Assembly (NCBI GenBank): GCA_029255685.2
Contig: CM055313.2
Location: 41,806,079-41,870,078, forward strand
Source: Silene conica
Lineage: Eukaryota; Streptophyta; Magnoliopsida; Caryophyllales; Caryophyllaceae
DNA: 64,000 nt
Direction: 5' to 3'
In this document: piece after piece, positions 33,245 through 44,890 of the stretch
How the letters are laid out: the number at the start of each line of letters is the position of its first letter
How positions within the stretch are numbered: the stretch's first letter is position 1
Notes under the pieces: generated by a model
Told to the model about the DNA's origin: nothing
The model's database searches: none
Seen by the model: only the letters and a program-made list of their open reading frames with translations
Program-made: the position numbers and the translations under genes

Positions 33245-36200
33245 ATGGATGCTTTCAATAATCTCGTTCCGATCACCATTGATAACTGGCAAAAATACTG
33301 TGAAGATGATTCGACTAGAGAGTTGCGCTTTACGATCGATAACAATGGAAATCTTTGTCTAGTAACCGCTTCTGCTCCACCTAGACCAATTGTGATGTCT
33401 GATCATGATTGTGATAATCTTGTCTCTCAAATGAACTCGATGTCTTTAGAGACAAAAGGGGATGAGGAGATGAGTGGGAGCACAAGCGGAAAAACTCTTT
33501 CCATTAGGAACGGAAGGAAGTTTAAGAGGATATAGAGAGGGAAGCGACCCATGAAGGGAGTAGCTAGTGGGACTACTACAACCAGAAAAAGGGGTGCCAA
33601 ACCTTTTGAAATTTGTCACCATTGTTTTGAATTTGGCCATTGGAGGCGTAACTGCCCCAGATATTTAGAGGACATCAAGGATGGAATCATCACTCCAAAG
33701 AGTAAGACTCTATCCGAAATATATGTTATTGACATTAATTTCACCTCCTCTATAACATGGGTATTAGATACTGGTTGTGGATCTCACCTTTGTAATCATT
33801 TACAGGGGCTAAGAAGTGTGGAGAAGCTAGACAAAAGTGACGTGGATCTCAGACTTGGAAATGGGGCTAAGGTAGCCGCTTCTTCAAAGGGAACCTACGT
33901 ACTACATTTAGCTAGTGGTTATGAGTTGTATTTGAAAGATTGTTATTATGTACCCTCTTTATCAAAGAACATCATTTCGGTTGTCATGTTGGACATGGAA
34001 GGATTTTCATTCATGATTAAGAATATTTTTTGTGAAATACATCGAAATGGCTTGGTGGTAGGCCAAGCGAATTCCGTAAATGGGATTTATGTACTCAACA
34101 ACTCAAAATCTATTGATGTCCATAATGTGCAAACAAAAAGACTAAAATCAAGTGATCCAAATGAATCGTTTATTTGGCATTGCCGTCTAGGTCACATAAA
34201 TGAAAACCGCATTAAAAGATTAGTATCGACTAATATCATCAAAACATTCGATTACATATCATATGGAGTATGCGAATCATGTCTTCTTGGTAAGATGACT
34301 CGATCACCTTTTAGTGGAAAAGGAGAAAGAGCAAGTGACTTGTTAGGACTAATACATACCGATGTATGTGGTCCAATGACAATCACCGCAAGAGGAAATT
34401 ATGACTACTTTATTACTTTTACTGATGATTTAAGTAGATATGGGTATATCTACTTAATCAAATACAAAAGTGAAGCATTTGAAAAGTTCATAGAATTTCA
34501 AAATGAAGTAGAGAAACAAACCAATAGAAAGATCGAAGCACTTCGATCAGATCGTGGTGGCGAATATCTAAGCAATGAATTTGATTCTCATTTAAAAGAT
34601 TATGGCATAGTATCACAACTTACTCCACCTGGAACACCGCAACTTAATGGTGTTTCTGAAAGGAGAAGTCGAACCTTATTAGATATGGTTCGATCAATGA
34701 TGAGTCTTACTGATCTCCCTGATTCATTTTGGGGATTTGCACTCCAAACCGCAATACACTCCTTAAACAGGAGTCCGACTAAAGCTGCAAATAAAACTCC
34801 ATATGAAATATGGAAAGGGAAGGTCCCGAATTTGTCATATATGAAGATATGGGGTTGCAAGGCTTATGTTAAGAACAAGTCTTCCGATAAGCTTGCACCC
34901 AAATCTGACAAATGCACATTTGTGGGATATCCACTTAATACTCGTGCATACTACTTTTATAATTCTCAAGAGAACAAAGTGTTTGTGTCTCGAGAAGCTG
35001 TCTTTTTAGAAAATGACTTCATTTCTAAAAGACAGAGTGGGAGAAAATTTGAACTTGAAGAAATTCAAGATCAAGAGCCACAAACAGAAGTAGAGGTGAC
35101 GCAAGAAGACATTCTTTCTTCGTCAAATGCTGTAGTTCATGCTCCAGTACCTAGGAGGTCTGGGAGGGTGAGTCACCAACCTGAAAGATATATTGGTGTC
35201 ATTGAGGTAGGAGACGCTTTAGACGTCTTTCTAATGGAAAATGATGAACCATCAACCTACAAAGGAGCTATATCTAGTCCAAACTCAGCTTTTTGGCTTG
35301 AAGCCATGAAATCCGAAATTAAATCTATGGAAGATAATCAAGTTTAGAACTTGGTTGATTTGCCTGAGAACGTTAAACCGCTTCAGTGCAAATGGATCTT
35401 CAAAATCAAGAATGGCATAGAGGGACATGATGATGTCTAGAAAGCTAGGCTTGTAGCAAAAGGTTTCACTCAAATTCATGGTCTACACTATGATGAAACT
35501 TTTGCTCCTGTTGCTATGTTGAGATCAATTCGGATTATGTTAGCGATTGCCGCATTTCACGATTATGAAATATGGCAAATGGATGTTAAAACCGCCTTCC
35601 TAAATGGGCATTTAGAGGAGGAGGTGTACATGGTACAACCTGAAGGTTTTAAGGATCCTAAAAATCCTAACAAAGTATGCAAGCTAAATAGGTCCATTTA
35701 TGGGCTTAAGCAAGCATCAAGAAGTTGGAATCATCGATTCAATCATGTGATAAAAGAAAATGGGTTCACTCGAAGTGTCGAAGAACCTTGTTTATACATG
35801 AAGTTCAGTGGGAGCAAAGTTGTGTTCCTAATCTTGTATGTGGATGACATACTTCTCATTGGTAACGATGTTACCATGTTGACTTCAGTCAAGGAACGGT
35901 TAGGAAAGCATTTCCAAATGAAAGATTTGGGAAATGCACAACACATAACGGGTATAAGGATCTTTAGAGAAAGATCCAGAAGAATATTGGCACTAAGCCA
36001 AGAATCTTATGTGGATAAGATACTTCGTCGTTTCAACATGGAGAATTCTAAGAGAGGACTAGTTCCAATGGGGAGTGGGATTTCCTTGAGCAAAACTCAA
36101 TCACCCACTCCTGATCAAAAAGAACATGTTGAGCGAATGAAGGACATACCCTATGCTTCAGCTGTTGGGTCAATCATGTATGCCATGACTTGTACCCGTC

Positions 36201-36832
36201 CAGATGTGTCATATGCTTTAAGCATGACGAGTAAATACCAAGCCAATCTAGGTGAGAAACACTAGATAGCCGTTAAGAATATCCTTAAGTACTTAAGAAG
36301 AACTAAGGATCTATTCTTAGTGTTTCGAGGAGAAGGTGTGTTTAGTGTAAAGGGTTACACCGACTCAAGCTTCCAAACATATGCGGATGATCTGAAATCC
36401 CAGGCTGGCTTTATCTATATGATCAATGGTGGTGCGGTAAGGTGGAGAAGCTTCAAGGAGCCAGTTGTTGCAGATTCTACTACAGAGGCTGAGTATATTG
36501 CAGCATCAGAAGCTGCGAAGGAAGCTGTGTGGATTAGGCAGTTCTTGGAAGGACTAAAGGTAGTCCCCGAAGCCAAAGATCCTATCAGAATTCTTTGTGA
36601 TAACAGTGGGGCTATCTTTCAAGCAAAGGAGCCTAAGTCTAGCAATAAGTCCAAACATGTACTCAGAAAATTTCATGTAATTAGAGACTTTGTTAAAAGG
36701 AAGGAAGTTGCGGTTTGTAAGGTTGGGACAGAGGATAATATTGCTGATCCTTTAACCAAGCCTTTATCGCAGGCTAAGCATGACCGACATGTAGCATCCA
36801 TGGGTCTTAAACGCATGCCAGATATGTACTAG
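33245..36832 (+). pseudogene. Copia-A gag-pol polyprotein with four in-frame TAG codons
   Basis: One frame runs from the ATG at 33245 to the stop ending at 36832. It is broken by TAG at 33533, 35345, 35438 and 36263 with no frameshift. Gag is short: only about 125 residues precede the CCHC knuckle CHHCFEFGHWRRNC, so most of the usual gag core is missing. The protease has LDTGCGSHLC. The pre-integrase zinc region has WHCRLGH and CESCLLGK. Integrase Asp/Asp/Glu are in HTDVCGPM, LRSDRGGEYLS and GTPQLNGVSERRSRTLLD. RT has WQMDVKTAFLNGHLEEEV and YVDD (about 35838). RNase H has YTDSSFQTYADD and STTEAEYIAASEAAKEAVW. Order and motifs are plainly Ty1/copia. Confidence 0.93.
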
Positions 36833-37627
36833 ATTATGAGAATGAAATAAAAGGTTATTTTTCGAGTTGTTCATAGTTCATTTATCGTAATAGAGTTTAG
36901 ATACTCAACACCAAGGTCATGGAAGATTCAAATGGGATGGTAAGACCATATTGAACCCCATTAAAGTGAATTGAATTATCATGACCTCGCCCCTAGTTTC
37001 TTAAGTGAGGTGACATCTCAATGCAACCAGATGTGTGATGCGATTGATGGCGAGTTTAATTGCCATAGTGTCATACGAGATGACTAATCGATCACCTAGG
37101 CATAGACATGTTAAGATACATTTGTCGGGCTAATGACCGCTGATAGAGCTCTGGCGTACTCTTATTAAAAGACTGTCTGGTCGTGGCGGGAGCATCTATC
37201 GTGTTTCACATGAGTCAGTTCTTGGACTAATGACTGTTCTCTGAGGTCGCATAGTTTTCAGATTAACTTTGATTCATGTCCTAACACCTTCGTAACTGGG
37301 GTTTATAAGGACATATTTTGGGTTATGATCGATGAGATGTGGCCAGCCGGAAGGAATAAGTCGATTAGGAATTGTCCACCCCTTGTCAGGGTTGAACAAT
37401 ATCTCTAGGCCACTCGAGGAGAATAATAACTAGAAATGCGTGGCCACGCTCGGAAGGTATCTATGGTAGATAATTCCGGTCAGTAGTTATAACTCCAGAT
37501 CGAGATAAATCACTCTAGATTTTAATCAATTGCCGGCACGACCTGAAAGGACGCCATGTATTGAGTGGGAGATAGTAATAGGGCAAGAGAATTGGTGACA
37601 CACACTTGTCTCGGACAAGTGGGAGAT
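36833..37627 (+). other. Post-pol untranslated region and polypurine tract of Copia-A
   Basis: No ORF is supported. Phrases such as GGCCACTCGAGGAG, GGTCGTGG and CTTGTC...GGACAAGTGGGAGAT recur in the same order in Copia-C (44890-45636), so this non-coding stretch is conserved between families. The polypurine tract GTGGGAGAT abuts the 3' LTR. Confidence 0.75.
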
Positions 37628-37853
37628 TGTTGGAGGAAGTGTCCTCGACAATAGTGTGTTGACATAATTAAAACTCGTTTGAATGAAACACAAATGGGAG
37701 TGTTACTCTTTTAAAGTCGACTGATCAACATTTACCGATAATGATTGGCTGTCTAGAGTTTGACATGATCGTCATATGATGGTGGTGATCAGTTGATCCC
37801 TTAAGGTCATATCTTTAGGGAATTCCGTCTCAATGGAATAATTAATTAATATT

Positions 37854-38755
37854 TTTTTTTGGTAAAGGGTAAGTATTATATATCAAAAGAGATTACAAAA
37901 AGCACCTAGATAAGTCCTCGAAGAAAGGCTTGATCTCGGTTACTATAATTACATTGCATACGACTTTTATAGAGAGCACTTAGTTCTTGTTTAATTCTGC
38001 CTACAACAGTTGAAGGTCTATCCAACGTGTTCTCACATCTACTTCGATTTCTTTGATGCCAAACATGATATACTAGAGCATTCAGAGCCCCATTTCTCAC
38101 TGCCCTCTGGAGTTTTGAGCCTTTGAACCGCTTTCTTCTCTGCCAAGTCAATGAGTTATCAATGCTGAATGTCATCCACTCCTTAATCTCTTTCAGAATG
38201 ATTCTGCTATACTGGCATTGACAGAATAAATGTTGAATATGCTCCACTTCAGCTGCACAAATGCAGCACTGATCATCATTGATGATGTTGATAGTTTTCA
38301 ATTTTTGTTTTGTGTTCATTGCCTGATGAAAGTACATCCAAGCAACAATGCTGTGCTTAGGAACTGACCACCTGTTCCAAACTAATTATGCCAGTCCATT
38401 GGTGCAGATTTATCTCTCATAGCCTGGTAACCCTTGGCAACCGTGTACTTATTCCCACTAGACCAGGACCATTCACCAGCATCAAAACCCTGTTGAATCA
38501 CACCCCTGAGCTTGCAAACCCTCTTCCAGTACCAGTTTGAATCCGCAGGAGGATTATAATCTTGCCAAGCCTTTCCTTTCAGGTAAAGGTGGTGGACCCA
38601 TTGAACCCAGAGTCTGGTTGCATTACTGCTTACCCACACAGTAAGCTGCCCCACAGCAGCAGTATTGCAGACCTTCGATTGTTTCAGATTCAGCCCTCCT
38701 TCTCTGAAGGGTTTACAAATTTTATGCCAGGCAACAAGAGGAACCTTCATGTAGT
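37854..38755 (-). mobile_element. 5'-truncated L1-type LINE
   Basis: A 17-bp target duplication AATAATTAATTAATATT lies at 37837-37853 and 38756-38772. A poly(A) tail on the minus strand is seen as a T run at 37854-37860. The 902-bp insert contains only the distal part of the L1 pol ORF. All are hallmarks of target-primed reverse transcription with 5' truncation. Confidence 0.93.
37906..38750 (-). pseudogene. L1 LINE ORF2 C-terminus with zf-RVT domain
   Basis: The minus strand reads first from 38750 (VPLVAWHKICKPFREGGLNL, typical of the region after L1 RT). After a frameshift near 38385 it continues in the frame ending at 37906. The second part has the zf-RVT pattern: WNRWSVPKHSIVAWMYFHQ, then CCICAAEVEHIQHLFCQC. 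No RT or endonuclease remains. The copy is dead on arrival because of its 5' truncation. Confidence 0.88.
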
Positions 38756-39824
38756 AATAATTAATTAATATTGTGTTGGATACGAATTAATTAATAACTA
38801 GAAATTTGGAAATGATTTTACGTAATGAATATTATTATAATGGGATTATGATAATAAAGGTAAAAGTAATAAAATAGTTTTATTACACGGTTTTATTTAT
38901 TCGTTTAGGAAACGATTAAATTGAGAATAAACACGGTTGATCATAAAATTGCAAAGGGTTGTAATTAAAATTATGATATTATATTTTTATACAATGATAA
39001 TTTCAAATTGTTAGTATAATTATTTAAATGTAATAAATTTGTAAATTATGGATTTTAATAGTTAAAATTGCATAATTAGCAAATAAGATCATGTGTTATG
39101 TAACATATGAGACATGTTACAAATTAACACAATTGACAAAAATAAAATGGGTCTATAACCCACCCCATTTCAGCCGTGATATATGATGCACAATGAGATT
39201 GTGTGTATTATACACTAAACATAGGTTTAGGTGTGTAAGGATGTGTAAGATATGTAAGGCATATTTTGTGCTTTATGTAAGGAAAAGAATGCCATGCATT
39301 GGCCTTATGTTGCTTGAGATGGCCGGCCATATTGCTTCACAAGCAAAGCCATTTTGTTTTCCTATAAGTACATGGCACACTACATGCATACTACTAGTTC
39401 TTGACATACTAAGTGAACATTCTTACAACATCTTATTCTCAATATATTCACTAGAAATTAGTACTTCTAGTATTGAAATCATTTTATTCGAATAATATTA
39501 CATGTAATATTATTATTATTTCTAGTATACTAATTCTATTTTTCTAGTAACAAAAATAGTCTTGGTTTGAGATCGGGTCCTTGATACGTATCTTTTGGAG
39601 ACGTTTTTTGTTAGATCGTTACAAGAGGATTTCGGTTATTTGAAGACTCACATAATGGGTGATTATTGAGTATAAACCTTCTAAAACCAATGTAAGGACA
39701 ATCACATCTTATGATATCATCATGCATGCATAAGATCTTATTAAGTTTTATAACCTAAACTTAAATAAACAAAACTCACATTAGATTTGAGTATAAAATT
39801 GGGAACTAAGTTTACAACACTATC

Positions 39825-41545
39825 GTGGCAACCACATCGGCTATGATGGTTGCCACCCCCCGAGTCCCTGCCCCTGTACAAAACACGCCACCGAACACCA
39901 TGACGTATTATGCCACCTCTGTTACCACCATGTCACCAGTGGCCTCTTCCTCCACTGATAAGGGGAAGGAGAAGGTCCAAGTTCTAAGGCAAAAAGGTCG
40001 GAAGTCCGTCCTTGGTATGCCACCTCGGCGTGCCCCTCGCCCACCAGCTCCACCTGCGATTCCCTCACTCGAGGAAATCCTTGAGGTAATTTTCACTGAC
40101 GCCCATCAGAGAGATCAGATGGAGGTCTTAGTTGATAATGTCATTCGTGGTAGTAGGTTTTTACTTCGTCCAGACTTAGATATAATAGGTTTGTTTATGC
40201 CCCTAGTTGACCTATTGACTGGTACGGGGATGGCTGAGTTGGCGACCGTGTCCGAGGCGACATACCGAGTACCCACCTTGGAGTTCTTCAGCTCCTATTC
40301 GTTTTCTGCTGACACCTTTCTGGCCCACCCGACCGAGCCCTGCATTCATTTCCGACTCAGAATTGAGTCATATGCCTGGACCTTAGCTAGGTTTGGACAG
40401 GTTTTGGGGCTGGTTAGTGACGGATACCTGAGACCACCTAGGAACTTGGTTCCGCAAATCTGGGAGGCCATTTCACACGTACCTTTCCTTAGCCGAAGGG
40501 TCACCCACGTCCACAGTCCCGTAGTTCGTATTTTCCTCCGATTGCTAGGAGAGACCATCTTTGCGCGACCTGAGCCGAACAACATCTGTAACATTGAGTT
40601 GGCCATAGTCACGGGGTACCTGAATATCGACAGTGGTACCCCTTTTGTCCTTAACATAGCCTACCTTGTGGCTACCCATCTAGGCGACATGGGTCGCAGA
40701 GTCACTGGCGCTATTGTAGGCGGCGGGATTGTCACTAGGATATATCGATACATCTTTGAGACTTTGCCTGGTGGTGAGCCCGTCACCCGCGATATTTACC
40801 TTTCTACAGGCGTCATGGTCTAGTTAACATAGTTCGCCCATGCTGACCGCCAGACTTAGAGGATTGCTGGGTCACCCGCAGTCGTCCTCCCCTCTGACTC
40901 TTTACCTACACTCACCCCTCTCACCACTGTTGAAGGACCTAGACCAGAGCCACCCACCTACCGCATCTCTTTCACTCCTTCCTCTTCAAAGAGGAAGCGC
41001 ACCTCACCTAAGAGAGAAGTCGGAGCCACTTCAGGTTCTCGACCTTCACCGTCATCACGACCATCATCATCCTCTCAGTCGAACACCTCTCACACCACCA
41101 CCACACCTACACCTTCACCTTTCACTACCCCTTCTTCATCATCATCACCATCACCCACACCAGGCTTCCCTGCGCATTTCATTTTACCTCTCATTTTTGA
41201 GGTACCACCGGCCGCAGACCATTCTTCAGAGGGACCTTGCCTTGGTCAGCTTTCCGGATTACGATGCAAGGATGCGCACTGGCAAATTCTGACCTCCCAG
41301 TGGTCCTCACCCCTCTTTATACCGATACCCAAATGGCGGGTACACTCAGACCTCATCTGAGGCACCTGGGGAGACAGCGGTACAGAGGGAGGTGAGGCGA
41401 CGTGCGGAGGAGGCTGCTCAGCATGCCAGTGCCAGTGGAGGAGCTGAGGCACAGGAGAGCTCCGGTGGGGAGGATGAGAGTGGTAGTGGGAGTGAGGAGA
41501 GTGGTAGCGGTGATGAGGAGAGTTTGGAGGAGGATGCGGAGTGAC
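39825..41545 (+). pseudogene. Athila-type post-pol ORF (env-like position), degraded
   Basis: The first frame reads from 39825 to TAG at 40821, with further in-frame TAG at 40830 and 40857. The same frame then continues with a Ser/Pro/Thr-rich stretch containing a basic KRKRTSPKR motif. A later frame ends in an acidic tail (SGSGSEESGSGDEESLEED, stop at 41543). The globular part includes FRLRIESYAWTLARFGQVLG, resembling the conserved region of ORFs found after pol or in ATHILA ORF-1-like proteins. The protein's function is not established in the family. Copia-A cut it near its start, so the true N-terminus is unseen. The frame change lies between about 41000 and 41300. Confidence 0.6.
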
Positions 41546-43170
41546 ATCTGCAGCTGGTTTGGGGAGGTTCTGTATTTCTTGCCTTGCTTCCATCTTAGTT
41601 TTTCTTTTATGCTTTATAGTTTTGTATATATTTCACCCGTAGGAACATGTATTAGGTTGTGTACCCCTTTCCCCTGTTTTGTAGCCAATGAGGACATTGT
41701 CTAGTTTGGTTTGGGGAGGCGTTGCATCCTTATGCGTCTGCATTTTTCTTTTTTTTCTTGCATGCATTCACGTTTCCTTTATGCATTTCTGTTTTTTGTC
41801 CTTTTGCATTTCTTTTTCAAAAATACAAAAAAATGCACATTTACTTTTGCATATAGTCGAGTCGGAATGGAGTTCTCTGTGATTATATTGCCTTCTAGGA
41901 TCTTCGAGTTGATTATTATGTGTAGTTTTTTTTCACCATCATTTTGTAAAAACCATATAGCATGTCTCGAATTCTGTTTTGAAAATTATACTTGGACTTT
42001 CTGAACTTGACTTGACTTGTATTTGGCAAACCACACATACTTTCTGAGTTTTTCGAGCCACAACTGGTGACATTCATGACCAGTTTATCTAGGATTGAGA
42101 GTAGTACTCCTTTCACATCATTGCATTTCACATGTATGACTTTTGATTGCTTTCTGCCTGCACGCATGGTTTTGTGATTGATATCACATGTTAGTAGAAT
42201 ACTTGCATTCCCCTTTTCTCATTCTAACCATATAACTCCACATTTAGCCAAAAAACTGTCAGTTGACCTATAAACTACATCCAGATTTAGCCTACCTTGT
42301 GTCGAGCTAGCCGTAGTGTTTTTTTGTGGTATACGTTCATTTTATCAGTTTTGGTTTGCTCTTTATTTTCAGAGTTGGCTTTTGAGAATTTGGAACTTGA
42401 ATTCGGGAGTATGTTTCTGTCATGAACTTAGTAAAAGAAAAAGAAAAAGAAGAAAAGAAAAAGAAGAAAATAAAAAAGGAAAGAAAAAGAAAAAAAATTG
42501 ATTCCCGTGCTCTATTTATATCTTTTGGGAATAGGAAAAAAAAATATTTGCTAAGCATGATTTTTGACCGATTCAAGAATCCGGGGTTAGTTGTATAATA
42601 GCCGAGCATGGCATTGTTTTTGAGTTTTTGGAAGGTTTTACTTTTGGTTGAGTCTTGGTAGCTAGCTCGAGCCGTTACCCTCTCTTACCCATACAGTTTT
42701 TTGCCTCCTTTTACCCACTTTACATCACATAACCATATTTTTGCAAATATTCGGCATGTGATAGAGTTTGACATGTTGTTATGCGTGTGTACGGTAGTTA
42801 GAATCATTTGTCATACTAGTTGCATTGCGTGATATGTTGGTCGTAGTTAGGAGAGTGTCTTCATTTTATTATCCTTCTCTCTTACACATATATGTTCACC
42901 ATTTGATTGAGAGAAGAGCGATCCGGGAGAGTCCAAAGTACACAAGTCATTCGAGGTCAGTCGTCCAAGTTGTTTTCATTGCATGTATGAATTCGTTGCT
43001 TTTGGTTTTGAACTTTATGATGGTTAAATTCTGCATTTGTATGATCAACATCATGATCCATAGTCGTTTCTGAGGCGATTCCATTCCATTAGGTAGTTAG
43101 TTAGTTGTTTTCCCTCTTTTAGCTGCATTAGTTTGCTTGAGGACAAGCAAAGGTTTGGTTTGGGGATATT
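41546..43170 (+). other. Athila spacer with purine tract and polypurine tract
   Basis: No gene is seen; open frames are AT-rich and lack domains. An almost pure A/G run lies at 42431-42497. The phrase TTTGGTTTGGGGA occurs near 41706 and as the probable polypurine tract just before the LTR (43153-43166). Confidence 0.65.
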
Positions 43171-44690
43171 TGATGCGTGCTTATTTTATATACTTTTTGG
43201 CATCATTTAGCACGCATTTCTATGCATTTTCACGCACTTTACGTGGCATTTTGACCCTTTTTCTTCTCTTGGTGTATTTTCTGTTATTTTACAGGAATTA
43301 TGCAAAAGTTGAGGAAACCAAGCTTTTCTCGTCCGAAGTAAGCTCTTTTAGAAGATGGAGCAAGTCAAGGAGTCCCATAACCCCGATTGTGCAGTACCGG
43401 ACTTAGAGAAACGGTAACCAAGGCAAGGACACAGGACAAAAGCAAGAAGAAGTGAAAAAGAAGCAAGTTGTCTGTCATCTACTCGATCGAGCAAACACCA
43501 GAGCTCGATCGAGTGGATGTAGGAGGAGAAAGCCTCGATCGAAGTACTGGGTACTCGATCGAGGAGTCTGCAGGAAGGACCAAGTCCTCGAGGATCTCAA
43601 GGTTACTCGATCGAGCAAGTGCCAGCTCGAAGGCACTCGATCGAGTACAATCTGAAGAACAACTACTCGATCGAGTGGTTCAGTCACTCGATCGAGCAAC
43701 TCACTTATCTGTACCGGATTTGCTTTTCTCGTTTTTAGTTTTAGTGTTTTAGGAGTTAACCTAATCCTTAATCCTTATTTAAGGATTAGGTCAACACACT
43801 AATCAGTATCCATTTTTCATCCACTTTTGCACTATTCACTTTTCCATTAGTTAGTTTACTTTTGCATTTTCTCATTTTTCCAGATCTAAAATATTTTACT
43901 TTAAGTTTTTACATTTCACAAACACTTTAGTTCTAATAGAAGCATTTGGATCTCGTTCAATCATTCCGCATTCACTGTAATTCCTTTCTCTACCTTTATT
44001 TATTATTACTTTTGTCATTTTATGAATTCTAGCATTTTATCTTTATTTATCATGTTGAATGTTGTTATTATCATCTCTATTAGTATAGTTCCCCCAAGTA
44101 TGCGTATCTAATCTCCATAATATGTTAGGATGAAGGAACTCGCGGTAGTTATGTCGTAGGATTTGCATGTTAGTCGTCTTTGCGACGAAGTTCACCCATA
44201 AACAATATAATTATGAAACTTGTCGAATGAGTGCACGCAGGAGACTAGGTTACCTAGTAAAACCTTACCTGGATCGAAAGATTGGTGGGTAGGCTTGTTT
44301 AGGATGATTTGTGTAACCTATATAAGATCAAGAGATTGATAGGGGAGTCCAGGGTGATTTCAGACCGAAAGGATATTAATCGTTCCCACTTCGTTTATAT
44401 TTTCGACTGACCTAATCGTTATGTGACATACATTACTGCGACAACCTGAATCCTGACATATTCCCCTCTTTATTGATTTAAACTTATCTCTGTTGTCTTT
44501 GTTTTAGTTCTTTTTAATATGTTTTAGTTAAAATCATAACAACCCCACCCCCCCCCCCCCCCCTCCCAATTCGTGACTTATAAATTAACCTTCTACTTAT
44601 GAACGTGTCTCCCTGAGGAATTCGACCCTACTTCCACTAGCTTCTAGTTAGTAGACCTAGGGTATCTTTGGTGCATAACGACTCGCATCA
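43171..44690 (+). repeat. Athila-like 3' LTR
   Basis: The ends TGATGCG and CGCATCA are complementary. The LTR follows a polypurine tract and is 1520 bp. It contains an array of the palindrome CTCGATCGAG (43482-43696) and a C run of about twenty bases near 44547-44566. A related LTR start, TGATACGTGCC, is found at 63849. Confidence 0.85.
43482..43696 (+). repeat. Array of 10-bp palindromes CTCGATCGAG
   Basis: Copies start at 43482, 43504, 43534 (last base differs), 43554, 43606, 43636, 43666 and 43687. Spacings are 22, 30, 20, 52, 30, 30 and 21 bp, all near multiples of one helical turn. The sequence between copies is not conserved. Confidence 0.9.
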
Positions 44691-44890
44691 ACACGTACTC
44701 TGAAAAGCTCAACTGATAGGAGATTACGTGGAGCAAAAGGAGATAGTGTTGTGCAAGATTGGAAGGGATAACAATATTGCAGATCCGCTGACTAATGCAC
44801 TACCGCATAATAAACATGAAGGGTACATCTCATCCATGGTGATAAAACGTGTTCCAGAGTTGTATAAACATTATTTGATTGATATTTGAT
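44691..44890 (+). pseudogene. Copia-C RNase H C-terminus
   Basis: The reading GDYVEQKEIVLCKIGRDNN then IADPLT and a final SSMVIKRVPELYKHY corresponds to the last segment of copia RNase H, homologous to 36655-36832 of Copia-A. The Athila element interrupts it at 44690. The beginning of this element lies beyond the window's left edge because of nested insertions. Confidence 0.85.

Larger units (their letters stand above)
1..39819 (+). mobile_element. Ty1/copia LTR retrotransposon Copia-A (left end outside window)
   Basis: The 3' LTR (37628-39819) and the partial 5' LTR (1-296 plus 5734-6143) match closely over about 700 bp, with roughly a dozen substitutions counted by eye. The 5' LTR is followed by an initiator-Met PBS, and a purine-rich PPT (GTGGGAGAT) precedes the 3' LTR. 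The pol order PR-INT-RT-RNase H is Ty1/copia. The element is inflated by a Harbinger element in the 5' LTR, a gypsy element in the leader and an L1 fragment in the 3' LTR. It sits inside an Athila-type ORF. The left target duplication is not visible; the right flank starts CTATC. Confidence 0.9.
37628..39819 (+). repeat. Copia-A 3' LTR with L1 insertion
   Basis: It starts TGTTGGAGGAAGTG after the polypurine tract and ends TTTACAACA. An L1 fragment occupies 37854-38755, so the LTR itself is about 1.27 kb. Positions 37716-37800 hold an inverted-repeat block shared with the Copia-C and Copia-D LTRs. The rest is AT-rich and non-coding. Confidence 0.92.
39820..44690 (+). mobile_element. Athila-like Ty3/gypsy element, 3' part
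   Basis: The 3' portion of a large LTR element: a post-pol ORF (39825 to about 41545), a long non-coding spacer, a polypurine tract (GGTTTGGTTTGGGG) and an LTR with TGATGCG...CGCATCA ends (43171-44690). Its 5' part is displaced beyond the left window edge by the Copia-A insertion. On the right it borders copia RNase H sequence, with ACACG as the probable target duplication. The Athila assignment rests on the post-pol ORF type and layout. Confidence 0.7.

Noticed and set aside
33446-35946. Minus-strand ORFs within Copia-A pol
   Set aside because: Shadows of the polyprotein on the other strand, with no motif of their own.
40840-41292. His/Leu/Pro-rich 150-residue ORF
   Set aside because: It is a different frame of the Athila post-pol ORF; the biased frame encodes the Ser/Pro/Thr-rich linker.
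42316-42501. Lys/Arg-rich ORF end and matching minus-strand Phe-rich ORF
   Set aside because: Both derive from the polypurine run in the Athila spacer.
43452-43752. Overlapping ORFs on both strands rich in LDR/SIEQ-type repeats
   Set aside because: They are translations of the CTCGATCGAG palindrome array in an LTR and have no domain or start context.
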